From positions 62,001 to 126,000 of the forward strand of contig NZ_FYDL01000013.1 in assembly GCF_900187505.1 (NCBI RefSeq): 64,000 nt of DNA. Direction: 5' to 3'. Both the position numbers and the translations under genes were made by a program. The notes beneath the pieces are model-generated. The model worked only from the letters and a program-made list of their open reading frames with translations, searched no databases and was not told the origin of the DNA. This stretch comes from Pseudomonas sp. Irchel s3h17 (GTDB lineage: Bacteria; Pseudomonadota; Gammaproteobacteria; Pseudomonadales; Pseudomonadaceae). Position 1 is the stretch's first letter. Each line of letters begins with the position of its first letter. Below, piece after piece: positions 19,553 through 27,878 of this stretch.

Positions 19553-21502
19553 CTACGGAATCGCTTCAAATTCCCCGTCAGCGAACCAGCCGTTGTCTTT
19601 AATTCGCGCTAGCGCTGCTGCAGGATCGGATGACCAGAGCACAAGAGCTAGCGACTCCTGGGCACGACTACAGGTAACGTACAAAAGTCGTAGAGTACGG
19701 TCGATGGTAGTTTCTTTGCCTTTCCCTACGTTATCGTTGTCCGTCTTACTGAGTTCCGTACCACCAAAAATCTTGTCGTAGGAAATCTGGTTGCCGCCAG
19801 CTAATTTGTCGTCCATCACAACCATGACATGGAGAAACTCAGAGCCCTTGACGACCTGATGGGTGGCCAGCACTGAATTCCCGGCGAGGTAGGTGCGGTA
19901 CTTTTGTAACTGATTCCAAGGGGAATCGAACAATGCACACCAGCCACGGCGCATCCGGTCCTGCTTGGACTCCTCTTCGCCTCTACCGGGCACTGGAGGT
20001 GGGGGCGACTTGTCTGCGTATGCCGCCGAGATACGGTGATCAACCTCAAACAACTTTGCTCTCAAGACCGGTTCAAGCACCTCTTCCACGGTCGAAATCG
20101 GATTTGCACAAGCTGCGGCGAAAACTTCAATGGCTTGAAGCATTTCGTCGACGCGGCTTGCTCGCTCCTCAGTGTTCTCGGGCATGTCATCGAGACGGCC
20201 GTAGCGCCGAAAAACCTCTGTGGCCTTGAACTCATCAACAGCGCCATCAGCACCAACGCACGCCTCTAGCTGGGCAAGTTCGTTCAATAGAACCTGTACT
20301 GCTGCAGGCCCCTTGTTTTCGCCACTTCCAGTAGGTGCGGCAGCATTCGGGTCAAGCAGGGCCATGGCGCCAAACGCTTCAAGAAACGAGCCGCGCGTTG
20401 CGACGAGCTTGTGTTCCAATGCGAGCAACTGGTACTCGCCTTGGCTCCAGGCGGCTGACCCGCTCACCTCCCGCATCTGGTCTGCGCACCAGCGTTCACC
20501 GAGAACCTTACTTTCTGGAGAAAGCGACGTGTCACCGACGTAGAGCCGGACAACCCCGCCCGTCTTCTCGGTTCTTGAATGCTGTTCTACGCCATTCGCA
20601 GGTTGAGTCCGACCCGCGAGCTCCGCTTCCCAAATGCTGTTGATGAGGGTGACAATTCGGCGCTGGCTGCGATGGTTCATCTGCAGTTCCGGCGTCGCCC
20701 AGTTCGGAGGAACTAGACTCGGAAGATCCGAATGCCCGTCGGTATAGATCCGCTGCCGATGGTCGCCGAGCAGTCCGAGAGTCAGGCCACTCCCCCTTGG
20801 CTCCGCAAGCCCCATCAAGGCATCCAACATGCCCTTCATCGTGTCTTGCGACTCATCGATGAGTACCACAGGGTGACGGTCTTTGAGGATAGTCTGGAGC
20901 GTAGGCCTGTTCTTGAGGAGCCAGGCCGTTGCGTCGAGAACATGCTTGTGGGCAAGCGCACCGGAACCATACGTCTCTCGGTCCGGATGGTAAATGAACA
21001 CATCCGCCCCCCTGAACCCTTCTATGTCCTCCTTGATTTCATCCAGGTCCCGCTGTTTTGCAGCCGTGATTCCCCTCGGCTTTGCTAGCGCTTCCGCCGT
21101 TTCCTTTTCGAACTGAGCCTCCTTAAGTGCGATGAGCGCCGTGCGGATATCATCGTTGAATCCGCTGATGAGTTCCCAGCAAAACGCGTGGATAGTGGAG
21201 ACCCCTACCAAATCGTTGTCACCGAGGCGCCCGCGAATGACCGCGACCGCGTTCTTCGTGTACGTGACCACGCGTATCGAGCGCCCGTACATCCTCAAGT
21301 GCCGCGCAAACCAGCTGCCTTTCTCGTGCTCCACGACACCCGTCATCCGACGTAGCACCTCTACAAGCGTACGTGTTTTCCCAGAGCCCGCGCCGGCAAA
21401 TAGGAAGTAGCTGCGCGGAGGATCCTCCGTGAGATACCCGCAGATTTCTTCGACAACCCCGGCATCTCGGTTGTTGTTGGCAACGTTAGGGATCGCGCTC
21501 AT
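19553..21502 (-). CDS. UvrD-like superfamily 1 helicase, Gabija GajB-like
   Basis: 649 residues with SF1A helicase motifs in order: FAGAGSGKTRTL (Walker A, about 37-48), VVLIDESQDT (motif II), LLGDHRQRIY (motif III), LQMNHRSQRRIV (motif IV), THQVVKGSEFLHV (motif V) and LLYVTCSRAQES (motif VI). It overlaps the upstream OLD-family nuclease by ATGA. A class 2 OLD nuclease paired with a UvrD-like helicase is the composition of Gabija anti-phage systems. It is longer than the roughly 500-residue GajB prototype, so this may be a related variant. Confidence 0.85.
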   Translation of the reverse strand: MSAIPNVANNNRDAGVVEEICGYLTEDPPRSYFLFAGAGSGKTRTLVEVLRRMTGVVEHEKGSWFARHLRMYGRSIRVVTYTKNAVAVIRGRLGDNDLVGVSTIHAFCWELISGFNDDIRTALIALKEAQFEKETAEALAKPRGITAAKQRDLDEIKEDIEGFRGADVFIYHPDRETYGSGALAHKHVLDATAWLLKNRPTLQTILKDRHPVVLIDESQDTMKGMLDALMGLAEPRGSGLTLGLLGDHRQRIYTDGHSDLPSLVPPNWATPELQMNHRSQRRIVTLINSIWEAELAGRTQPANGVEQHSRTEKTGGVVRLYVGDTSLSPESKVLGERWCADQMREVSGSAAWSQGEYQLLALEHKLVATRGSFLEAFGAMALLDPNAAAPTGSGENKGPAAVQVLLNELAQLEACVGADGAVDEFKATEVFRRYGRLDDMPENTEERASRVDEMLQAIEVFAAACANPISTVEEVLEPVLRAKLFEVDHRISAAYADKSPPPPVPGRGEEESKQDRMRRGWCALFDSPWNQLQKYRTYLAGNSVLATHQVVKGSEFLHVMVVMDDKLAGGNQISYDKIFGGTELSKTDNDNVGKGKETTIDRTLRLLYVTCSRAQESLALVLWSSDPAAALARIKDNGWFADGEFEAIP

Positions 21503-23808
21503 ACCATCGATTCCTGATTTGGCTCAAGCTGCGCCTGCAGCCAGGCCAGGGCATCCGCGATGTACTTTGGGCATACGACTGGCTCATCCGACGAGACCAT
21601 TTCAAAGATACTCGCGGCGAAGTCCCCTTTATCGAACGAACTGTGCATGAGTGTGTGAAGTGCACCTAGCAGCTCTGGAAAGCTTCCAGCCTCAGCCGCC
21701 CTTTTTGAGACAGAGCCAAGTGCCCCTGTCGGGGCTTCAATTTCCACGCCACTCTCATCGAATTTCTCATCCATCAGGCCCTTGAACCAAGCCACGTTCG
21801 TGAGGACGAGTGAGTCTTCAAACGTGCTGGGCCAGCCGCCGTCAGCTTCGGCGACAGGCAACTGCCAGGCGAAACGCACCAGGCAATCTGCGATCTCATT
21901 CCATACCAATTGAGCGTCAGTCGGGTTCTTCAAATCATCGAGTTGCTGCAGCTTCGGATGCCAGCCGCGAAGAGTCGGGTTGCCGCAGTAAAGTCCAGCT
22001 TGCCCCGTATTCGCAACCGCGACGAGCTTTTTAGTCGGCTCACCATTTTTCTTAGGCTTACCTTCCTTTTCTTCGGAGGGGTCGATGTCGGTAATGATGA
22101 CCGTAGGAATCCGGAGCTTCTCGACGAGTGGCTTGAGTCGGTGAGCATGGCTCCCCCCGATATCCAGAAATGACACGTAGCGGCTGTTCAGTGTTTTGAA
22201 GTCGCGTTCAATGAAAAGCGGCACCAACATGCGCTCTGCAACGCCTTCAACGAAAATGGCTGCGTTGGCAAACAGCAAGTCTGTGTGCTGAACGCGGAAG
22301 TAGCGTTCCGCGAACTGACGGGTCTTTTTGTCATCACCAAAGACCTGCCCCAGATTGACCACTTCGGTTGTTGGCATGGGGTTCGCCGCGCTCTTCGCGA
22401 TGCGGCGAACGTATCGAAGCCGGTCAAAGCTCTCCGCGTGAGCAAGATGGCTCGAATGGGTACTAATGAGTAGCTGGCTTTTGAGGGCTGACGCGTTTTT
22501 CTCTGTCGGGCTGATGAGCTTGTGCGCCTTACCGGGGAAGATGCGCTGCACCTGAACATGGAGGTGCGCCTCAGGCTCCTCAATCATCACTAGGTGAACG
22601 GGTGCAGGAGAGCCTTTTTCAGGTTTGAGCCGGGCGGCTTTGAAGGAAACCAGTTGGTAGCTGAGGGACTGGAGATTCTGGTAGCCGAGCCCGATGGAAT
22701 ATTCGGGAAGGAGCTCTTCGAATGACTCCTTTTGCATGCTGTACTGAACAGCGGTTCCATGATCGAGCAGATCAGCCGTCTGGATGCGCGTACGGAAGCG
22801 AATTTCTTGTGGGTCATTCAGACCCGGATAGCCGAGCTCCCTCACTTCCTCAACAGAATCGGCGATGGCTTCGTGAATCTTCTTGTCTAAGTCTCTTTGC
22901 GCCTCAGCCACGGCCTTGATAAGGTCAGCACGTTGGCCATGCCCGGTGCTGGCAACGTTCAAGTGCTGTCGCGCAAACTTGAGAAGTTGGTTTGAAAACA
23001 TGCCAACCCGATGCGGCCCCGAGGCAGACCGTGAATCAGCCTCTTCGCTTCCGAGCCCACGCTGGGCCGCGACAAAGTCAACGCGCATCAATCTCGACAG
23101 GTGCTTACGCTCAATTGGACAGGCATCTGCAGCGAGTGCCTGAGTGGCATAGGCCGCGAAACCCGCAATAGGGTTGTTATTTGCATCTAGCTTGTATGCG
23201 CGAACCTGTCCGAGCTTCGATGGCTCACGCAGCCAGAAATCAAGAAGGTCAATGGGCCACGCTAACGAGTCCGCCCCCATATCCTTTACCGGCGAGCGCG
23301 CAGAGTGATACGCCCAGGCCAGCTGCTTGAGCTCATCAACGCTGGCGGCTGGCTCCAATCGTAAACGAACCCCGACGGCACCTCCTTTCCAGCTGAACTT
23401 GGAAAGGAATGGCGCGACATAGTGATACATTCCGACCTCTGCATCGAACCAGAGGTCTAACGTCGGCATGGCCGCAAGAAGTGTCTGGAGCTGCTCTTTC
23501 CAGAGTTCTTCAGGCCCGACTACTGTTAATGGGTCTTCGGTCAGTGCTTCCCACGCTTTGCCAAGAGCTCGCAGTTTTGGCCACTGAGATAGGCTGATGT
23601 CGAAGGCGCCGAATGGGGATCCGTCCGCAACGAAGTGGCGCAGAGCGGCAAGGACCGAGGTCTTTCCACTGTTGTTCGCGCCGACCAGGATGGTCGTTTT
23701 CTTGTCGATATCCAACTGAACCTTACCCAGCCGACGAAACTGGCAGAGTTCCAGAAACCGAAGCGTGATGCCTTCGTATACGGGGAAAGCTGGGGCTGCT
23801 TCTGGCAT
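21499..23808 (-). CDS. OLD-family ATPase with TOPRIM nuclease, Gabija GajA-like
   Basis: About 769 residues. Walker A (VGANNSGKTS, near residue 45) and Walker B (VMIEEPEAHLHVQ) form the split ABC-type ATPase. The TOPRIM nuclease domain follows with Glu in AIFVEGVAERML and the Asp pair in VIITDIDPSEEK. The ATG at 23808 is preferred over an upstream TTG because GAGAG lies at RBS distance. It lies upstream of the helicase with a 4-base overlap, so the two form one operon. The prototype GajA is under 600 residues; the extra C-terminal part here (about 650-769) has no assigned role. An overcoming-lysogenization-defect type nuclease active on DNA is expected. Confidence 0.85.
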   Translation of the reverse strand: MPEAAPAFPVYEGITLRFLELCQFRRLGKVQLDIDKKTTILVGANNSGKTSVLAALRHFVADGSPFGAFDISLSQWPKLRALGKAWEALTEDPLTVVGPEELWKEQLQTLLAAMPTLDLWFDAEVGMYHYVAPFLSKFSWKGGAVGVRLRLEPAASVDELKQLAWAYHSARSPVKDMGADSLAWPIDLLDFWLREPSKLGQVRAYKLDANNNPIAGFAAYATQALAADACPIERKHLSRLMRVDFVAAQRGLGSEEADSRSASGPHRVGMFSNQLLKFARQHLNVASTGHGQRADLIKAVAEAQRDLDKKIHEAIADSVEEVRELGYPGLNDPQEIRFRTRIQTADLLDHGTAVQYSMQKESFEELLPEYSIGLGYQNLQSLSYQLVSFKAARLKPEKGSPAPVHLVMIEEPEAHLHVQVQRIFPGKAHKLISPTEKNASALKSQLLISTHSSHLAHAESFDRLRYVRRIAKSAANPMPTTEVVNLGQVFGDDKKTRQFAERYFRVQHTDLLFANAAIFVEGVAERMLVPLFIERDFKTLNSRYVSFLDIGGSHAHRLKPLVEKLRIPTVIITDIDPSEEKEGKPKKNGEPTKKLVAVANTGQAGLYCGNPTLRGWHPKLQQLDDLKNPTDAQLVWNEIADCLVRFAWQLPVAEADGGWPSTFEDSLVLTNVAWFKGLMDEKFDESGVEIEAPTGALGSVSKRAAEAGSFPELLGALHTLMHSSFDKGDFAASIFEMVSSDEPVVCPKYIADALAWLQAQLEPNQESMV

Positions 23809-24134
23809 TGATGCGACTCTCAACCGAAATATGGGGATACGCTCCTATACAAAAGCCTAGGGCACCCAATCGATCCTACATGTTGTTGATTGCAATAAGC
23901 CACATGGCTTTGCCGGGGTAACGCCCGAAGAAAAACCAGCAACGTGCTTGCTACTAACGACCCTCGGCTGTTGGTCGCATTCTGCCCCACGCAACAGGCA
24001 ACTTAGGATTAAATCCACTGCCGACTGCAGCCCCTTACGACCTTGGATAAGTCGCTCTCAGCACAGCCATTCGAATCAAAAAAAACTCAGCCCTACATAA
24101 CTGAAATGACATCACCACCAAAGAGGTTCGCCCC
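23809..24134. other. Gap without a recognised gene
   Basis: About 325 bases between the divergent OLD nuclease gene and the zinc-ribbon gene. It should hold both promoters. I see no convincing RNA gene, repeat or strong hairpin, and no long open frame. Confidence 0.5.
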
Positions 24135-24485
24135 ATGTCATTGCAGTGCCCTCGCTGTCACTCCCCCAAAGTCGCCTCCTTCCATCACGCCATGAAAATC
24201 GGCGCAGCCATCGGCACCGTGAGCGGTGCTGCGCGTGGCGTAAGTGCTGCACTGACTGGCGGTCAGGCTGGTGCGCTTATTGGCTCTATCGCCGGGCCTG
24301 TCGGCATCATGCTCGGCTCCGTATCGGGTGCCATCCTCGGCGGCTTGGCCGGTGGGGTTGGTGGTTGCACGCTCGGCGCGCAACTGGGCGAATCGCTCGA
24401 CCGCCACGTCCTGGCCCACAACCTCTGCCTGCTCTGTGGTCATCGCTTCAACCTGCCTACATCCAAACAACCTCCTAGCTTATAA
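24135..24485 (+). CDS. Small protein with glycine-zipper core and two CxxC ends
   Basis: 116 residues. It begins with MSLQCPRCHS (CPxC knuckle) and ends with CLLCGHRF (a second CxxC), which together could build a zinc ribbon. The middle (about 20-85) is a small-residue, glycine-rich hydrophobic segment with repeated GxxxG spacing (GAAIGTVSG, GGQAGALIGSIAG), typical of glycine zippers that pack in membranes. Function unknown. RBS AAGAGG precedes. It is the first gene of a same-strand block with the DUF932, YqaJ, Gp3-like and RadC genes. Confidence 0.75.
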   Translation: MSLQCPRCHSPKVASFHHAMKIGAAIGTVSGAARGVSAALTGGQAGALIGSIAGPVGIMLGSVSGAILGGLAGGVGGCTLGAQLGESLDRHVLAHNLCLLCGHRFNLPTSKQPPSL

Positions 24486-24557
24486 CCTCATCAATCATTA
24501 CCGGGACTGAGCATGCTCAGCGCTTTATGCCGGCGTGCACCTAAAGGAATCTCAACC

Positions 24558-25523
24558 ATGGCTCATCTCGTCGAAATGGCCTACGCGGGCGCAGCCCCAT
24601 GGCATGGCCTGGGCAATCAGCTCACTCAGAAACAACCCATCGAGGTCTGGCAACGCGAAGCCGGCATGGACTGGAAAATCCAGGAAAGCCCCGTACATTT
24701 CAAGGCAGATGCGATTGCTCATCTGGGTTCTATTCACTCGTACCCCGAACAGAAGGTACTGTTCCGCTCGGACACCAAGGCACCGCTATCGGTGGTCTCC
24801 AATCGCTATCACACCGTGCAGCCAAGGGAAGTTTTGGAGTTCTACCGAGACCTGACCGAGGTCTCTGGCTACGAACTGGAAACAGCCGGCGTGCTCAAAG
24901 GTGGCCGCAAGTTCTGGGCGCTGGCGCGTACCGGGCAAGGTGCAGCGCTCAAGGGTAACGACCAAGTGAATGGCTACCTGCTGTTGGCAACTTCCTGCGA
25001 CGGCACCCTGGCAACTACCGCGACACCCACCACCGTCCGGGTGGTGTGCAATAACACACTGACCATCGCCTTAGACGGCACCAGCCGCGCGATCAAGGTG
25101 CCGCACAACACGCGCTTCGATCCCAAGGCGGTAAAGAATCAGCTCGGTATCGCCGTCTCGCAATGGGACGACTTTATGTACCGCATGCGCGCCTTGGCAG
25201 AACGCAAGGTGCAGTGGCATGAGGCACTGGGCTTCTTCATGAACGTGCTGTGCGAAACCAATCCGACCGGTGCTCTGCCGGAGGTTCTGCCCAACGAGCG
25301 TGCCCTGCGCAAGGTCCAGGAACTGTACGAGGGTCGTGGTCGGGGCAGTCAGCTCGACTCGGCACGTGGCACCGCATGGGGCCTGCTCAATGCCGTGACC
25401 GAGTTTGTCGATCACGAGCGCCGCGCCCGCAGCAACGAGTACCGCATGGACTCGGCCTGGTTCGGCCAAGGCGCGCAGATCAAGCAACGCGCCCTGGACA
25501 CCGCTCTGCAACTGGTCGCCTGA
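24558..25523 (+). CDS. DUF932 family phage/plasmid-like protein
   Basis: 321 residues; start at 24558 (MAHLVEMAYAG) after AAGGAA. Family features are APWHGLG near the N-terminus, RYHTVQPREVLEFY, and the C-terminal segment GTAWGLLNAVTEFVDHERRARS. DUF932 proteins occur in phages, ICEs and plasmids, often beside recombination genes; their biochemical role is not settled. The gene ends exactly where a truncated YqaJ gene begins in another frame. Confidence 0.9.
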   Translation: MAHLVEMAYAGAAPWHGLGNQLTQKQPIEVWQREAGMDWKIQESPVHFKADAIAHLGSIHSYPEQKVLFRSDTKAPLSVVSNRYHTVQPREVLEFYRDLTEVSGYELETAGVLKGGRKFWALARTGQGAALKGNDQVNGYLLLATSCDGTLATTATPTTVRVVCNNTLTIALDGTSRAIKVPHNTRFDPKAVKNQLGIAVSQWDDFMYRMRALAERKVQWHEALGFFMNVLCETNPTGALPEVLPNERALRKVQELYEGRGRGSQLDSARGTAWGLLNAVTEFVDHERRARSNEYRMDSAWFGQGAQIKQRALDTALQLVA

Positions 25524-25524
25524 C

Positions 25525-26133
25525 GATGTGCAGATCCTCGAATGCAAGACAGCCGGCATAAACGGCGCACGCCTCTGGAAAGAGGGCGTGCCCGAGTATG
25601 TGCAACTGCAGGTAATGCACCAGCTCGCGGTCACCGGCAAGCAAGCGGCGGATGTGGCGGTATTGCTCGGTGGTCAGACGCTGGAGATACACCGCATCGA
25701 ACGGGACGAGCAGATGATTGCCCGCCTGATCGAGCTGGAGCGTAAGTTCTGGCACTACGTCGAGACCGACACGCCACCGCCAGCCGACGGCTCTGCTTCG
25801 GCTGAAACGGCGCTGCGCGCTCTATACCCAGAGGACAACGGCCAGACCGTCGATTTCAGTGGCCGCGCCGGTTTGGCAGCGGCCTACCTGGAGCTCAAAG
25901 CTGTACGCCAGTACATCAGCGAGAAGGAAACGCGCGAAGCCCAGCTCAAGCAGTTGCTGCAGCAAGCCATGGGGGAAGCGACCCGAGCTGAGTTCAGCAA
26001 CGGCTTTATCAGCTGGCGCAAAGCCAAAAACAGCATCGGTCTCGACGTGCCGCAACTACTCAAGGAAAAGCCCCATCTGCAGGCCAAATACCCGCTGCTA
26101 AAAACCGGGGCGCGGCGCTTTCTGGTCGGCTGA
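25525..26133 (+). pseudogene. YqaJ-type viral recombinase (exonuclease), N-terminal part deleted
   Basis: The frame reads VQILECKTAGINGARLW, then GVPEYVQLQVMHQLAVTGK and RIERDEQMIARLIELERKFW, which is the C-terminal half of lambda-exonuclease-like YqaJ proteins. The E-x-K of the catalytic core (ECK) remains. The upstream third, with the start codon, the GGSDA-type beginning and the catalytic Asp, is absent; the preceding in-frame codons are only the DUF932 gene read in another frame. About 200 residues remain of an expected 300 or so. A deletion fused it to the end of the DUF932 gene. Confidence 0.8.
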
Positions 26134-26223
26134 CTCTCACCAACTTCAACCACTCCCTCCCTTTGGCCAGTCCATGCAGTTCGCTCTGCGTGGCTGGCCT
26201 TTTCCATTTTCAGGAGAATCACC

Positions 26224-27123
26224 ATGCTCAAAGGTTTGGCAATAACCCCGCCCGTATTGGGCAGAATTTCCATCGGCAAGGTTATCGAGAAGAACGGCAA
26301 ACGCCTGCCGGAGAAAGATGATCAGTTCACCATTACTTCGCAGGTACAAGGGAGGGACGGTTGGCTACTGCACCCGCTCAATGAGGAACTGCGCAAAAGT
26401 CAGCAGGACAAACTGCGCAGCATCCCGGTACGCCTGCTATTCAACGAGCCTGAGCTGAACTTCCGCGCTGACTACACGCTCTTTGACCGGCAGTCTGGCA
26501 GGCCACTTTGCGTCGGCAATGGCGAGACCTGCAAGCGTGTCACCCAGGACGGCATGCAGTCGTTGCCCTGCCCATCGCCGGATGCCTGCCCGCTGGCCAA
26601 AGGTGGCGCTTGTAAACCCTACGGTCGGCTGAACGTGCTGATCGGTGATGATGATCCGCTCGGCAGCTTCGTGTTCCGCACCACTGGATTTAACAGCATC
26701 CGCACCCTGGCCGCTCGGCTGCATTACTTCCAGGCAATTTCCGGCAATCGGCTGGCATGCCTGCCGCTGGAATTGCGCCTACGCGGAAAGTCGACTCGCC
26801 AGAGCCATGGTACGCCGATCTTCTATGTCGACCTGACTGTACGCGGTGGCATGAACATGGCTGAGGCGCTGCAGGCTGCCAACAATCTCGATGAACAGCG
26901 GCTAAGCACCGGCTTCGATCAGAACGCATTGGATGAGGCAGCTCGACGTGGCTTTGCCAACGGTGCATTCGAGGACAGCGAAGAAGATAGCGGCGCTTTG
27001 ATTGAAGAGTTCTTTACCGCTGAAAGCACTGCACCGCCTGCGCCCACACCAACCCTAGTCACCATCAACAAGGTCAGCTTGGCTGAGAAGCTCGAAGCCC
27101 AGCATCAATCACTCAACCACTAA
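26224..27123 (+). CDS. Gp3-like protein (phage recombination directionality factor-like)
   Basis: 299 residues. The layout resembles actinophage Gp3-type proteins: IPVRLLFNEPELNFRADYTLFDRQSG, then a Cys cluster (GNGETCKR, LPCPSPDACPLAKGGACK) likely to bind zinc, then GRLNVLIGDDDPLGSFVFRTTGFNSIRTL. Databases often call this family 'hydrolase or metal-binding protein'. Serine-integrase phages use Gp3 as an excision factor, but here the integrase is a tyrosine enzyme and the neighbour is a YqaJ nuclease, so a single-strand annealing or recombination role is an alternative. Confidence 0.65.
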   Translation: MLKGLAITPPVLGRISIGKVIEKNGKRLPEKDDQFTITSQVQGRDGWLLHPLNEELRKSQQDKLRSIPVRLLFNEPELNFRADYTLFDRQSGRPLCVGNGETCKRVTQDGMQSLPCPSPDACPLAKGGACKPYGRLNVLIGDDDPLGSFVFRTTGFNSIRTLAARLHYFQAISGNRLACLPLELRLRGKSTRQSHGTPIFYVDLTVRGGMNMAEALQAANNLDEQRLSTGFDQNALDEAARRGFANGAFEDSEEDSGALIEEFFTAESTAPPAPTPTLVTINKVSLAEKLEAQHQSLNH

Positions 27124-27150
27124 CACGGCCAACAGCCAACGGAGCTGAAG

Positions 27151-27648
27151 ATGAGATTACACAAACTCAAAGCCAGCGAAACGGCGGGCGCGTATGAAGT
27201 TGAATCCCCTGTGACCGAAGACGACATTCTGCTGATGGCCAGACAATTGGCCAATCTGCGCTTGCGTCGCGGGCGGGCTCTGACTTCACCCCAAGAGGTA
27301 TTCAGCCACCTGCAAACACTTCTCGCAGATTACGAACATGAGGTCTTTGCCTTACTCATGCTAGACAGCAAACACAAGGTGCTGGGCTTTCACGAACTGT
27401 TCAGAGGCACGCTGGATAGTGCCAGCGTTTACCCAAGAGAGGTAGTGAAGATTGCGCTGCAATACAACGCTGCAGCGATGATCCTGGTACACAACCATCC
27501 TTCCGGTGACCCCGAGCCCAGTGAGGCAGATCGTGTACTTACCCAAAAGTTAAAGGAGGCCTTGAGTCTTGTGGGGGTGCGCACGCTCGACCACATCGTA
27601 GTTGGACGTGAGGGTTGCAATTCAATGGCAGAACTTGGGGTTCTGTGA
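27151..27648 (+). CDS. RadC/YfjY family JAB-domain protein
   Basis: 165 residues. Carries the MPN/JAMM metalloprotease-like motif HNHPSGDPEPSEAD (near residue 112) with an upstream Glu in GFHELFRGT. The N-terminal helix-hairpin-helix of long RadC proteins is missing, as in the YfjY/YeeS/YkfG forms carried on E. coli CP4-type prophages. Role in the element is unknown. RBS GGAG is upstream. Confidence 0.93.
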   Translation: MRLHKLKASETAGAYEVESPVTEDDILLMARQLANLRLRRGRALTSPQEVFSHLQTLLADYEHEVFALLMLDSKHKVLGFHELFRGTLDSASVYPREVVKIALQYNAAAMILVHNHPSGDPEPSEADRVLTQKLKEALSLVGVRTLDHIVVGREGCNSMAELGVL

Positions 27649-27658
27649 GGAAGCTCAA

Positions 27659-27832
27659 ATGAAGCAACTACTGCGAACCATTGCGGCAGTATTCGTATTT
27701 GCCGGCATCCTTGCGGGCTGCTTTACAGTGTTGCTGCTGGTGATTCTGATAGTGCGATTTCCGCCACTCATTCTGGTCGTGGTTGTGGCGTGTTGGATTT
27801 ACTGCAAAGTACGCAATACGGCTCATCCATGA
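27659..27832 (+). CDS. Small membrane protein
   Basis: 57 residues beginning MKQLLRTIAAVFVFAG, with two closely spaced hydrophobic segments (about 8-31 and 34-47) and a short basic end (CKVRNTAHP). TGAGGAAG precedes the ATG, and the gene sits 10 bases after radC. No family recognised. Confidence 0.65.
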   Translation: MKQLLRTIAAVFVFAGILAGCFTVLLLVILIVRFPPLILVVVVACWIYCKVRNTAHP

Positions 27833-27838
27833 GCAGCA

Positions 27839-27868
27839 AAAAAAAGGGTAGCCGAAGCTACCCTTTTT
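27839..27868. terminator. Bidirectional terminator between recombination block and type III operon
   Basis: AAAAAGGGTAGC CGAA GCTACCCTTTTT with A and T tracts at either side, between convergent operons. Confidence 0.9.
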
Positions 27869-27878
27869 GCGTGGCTGC

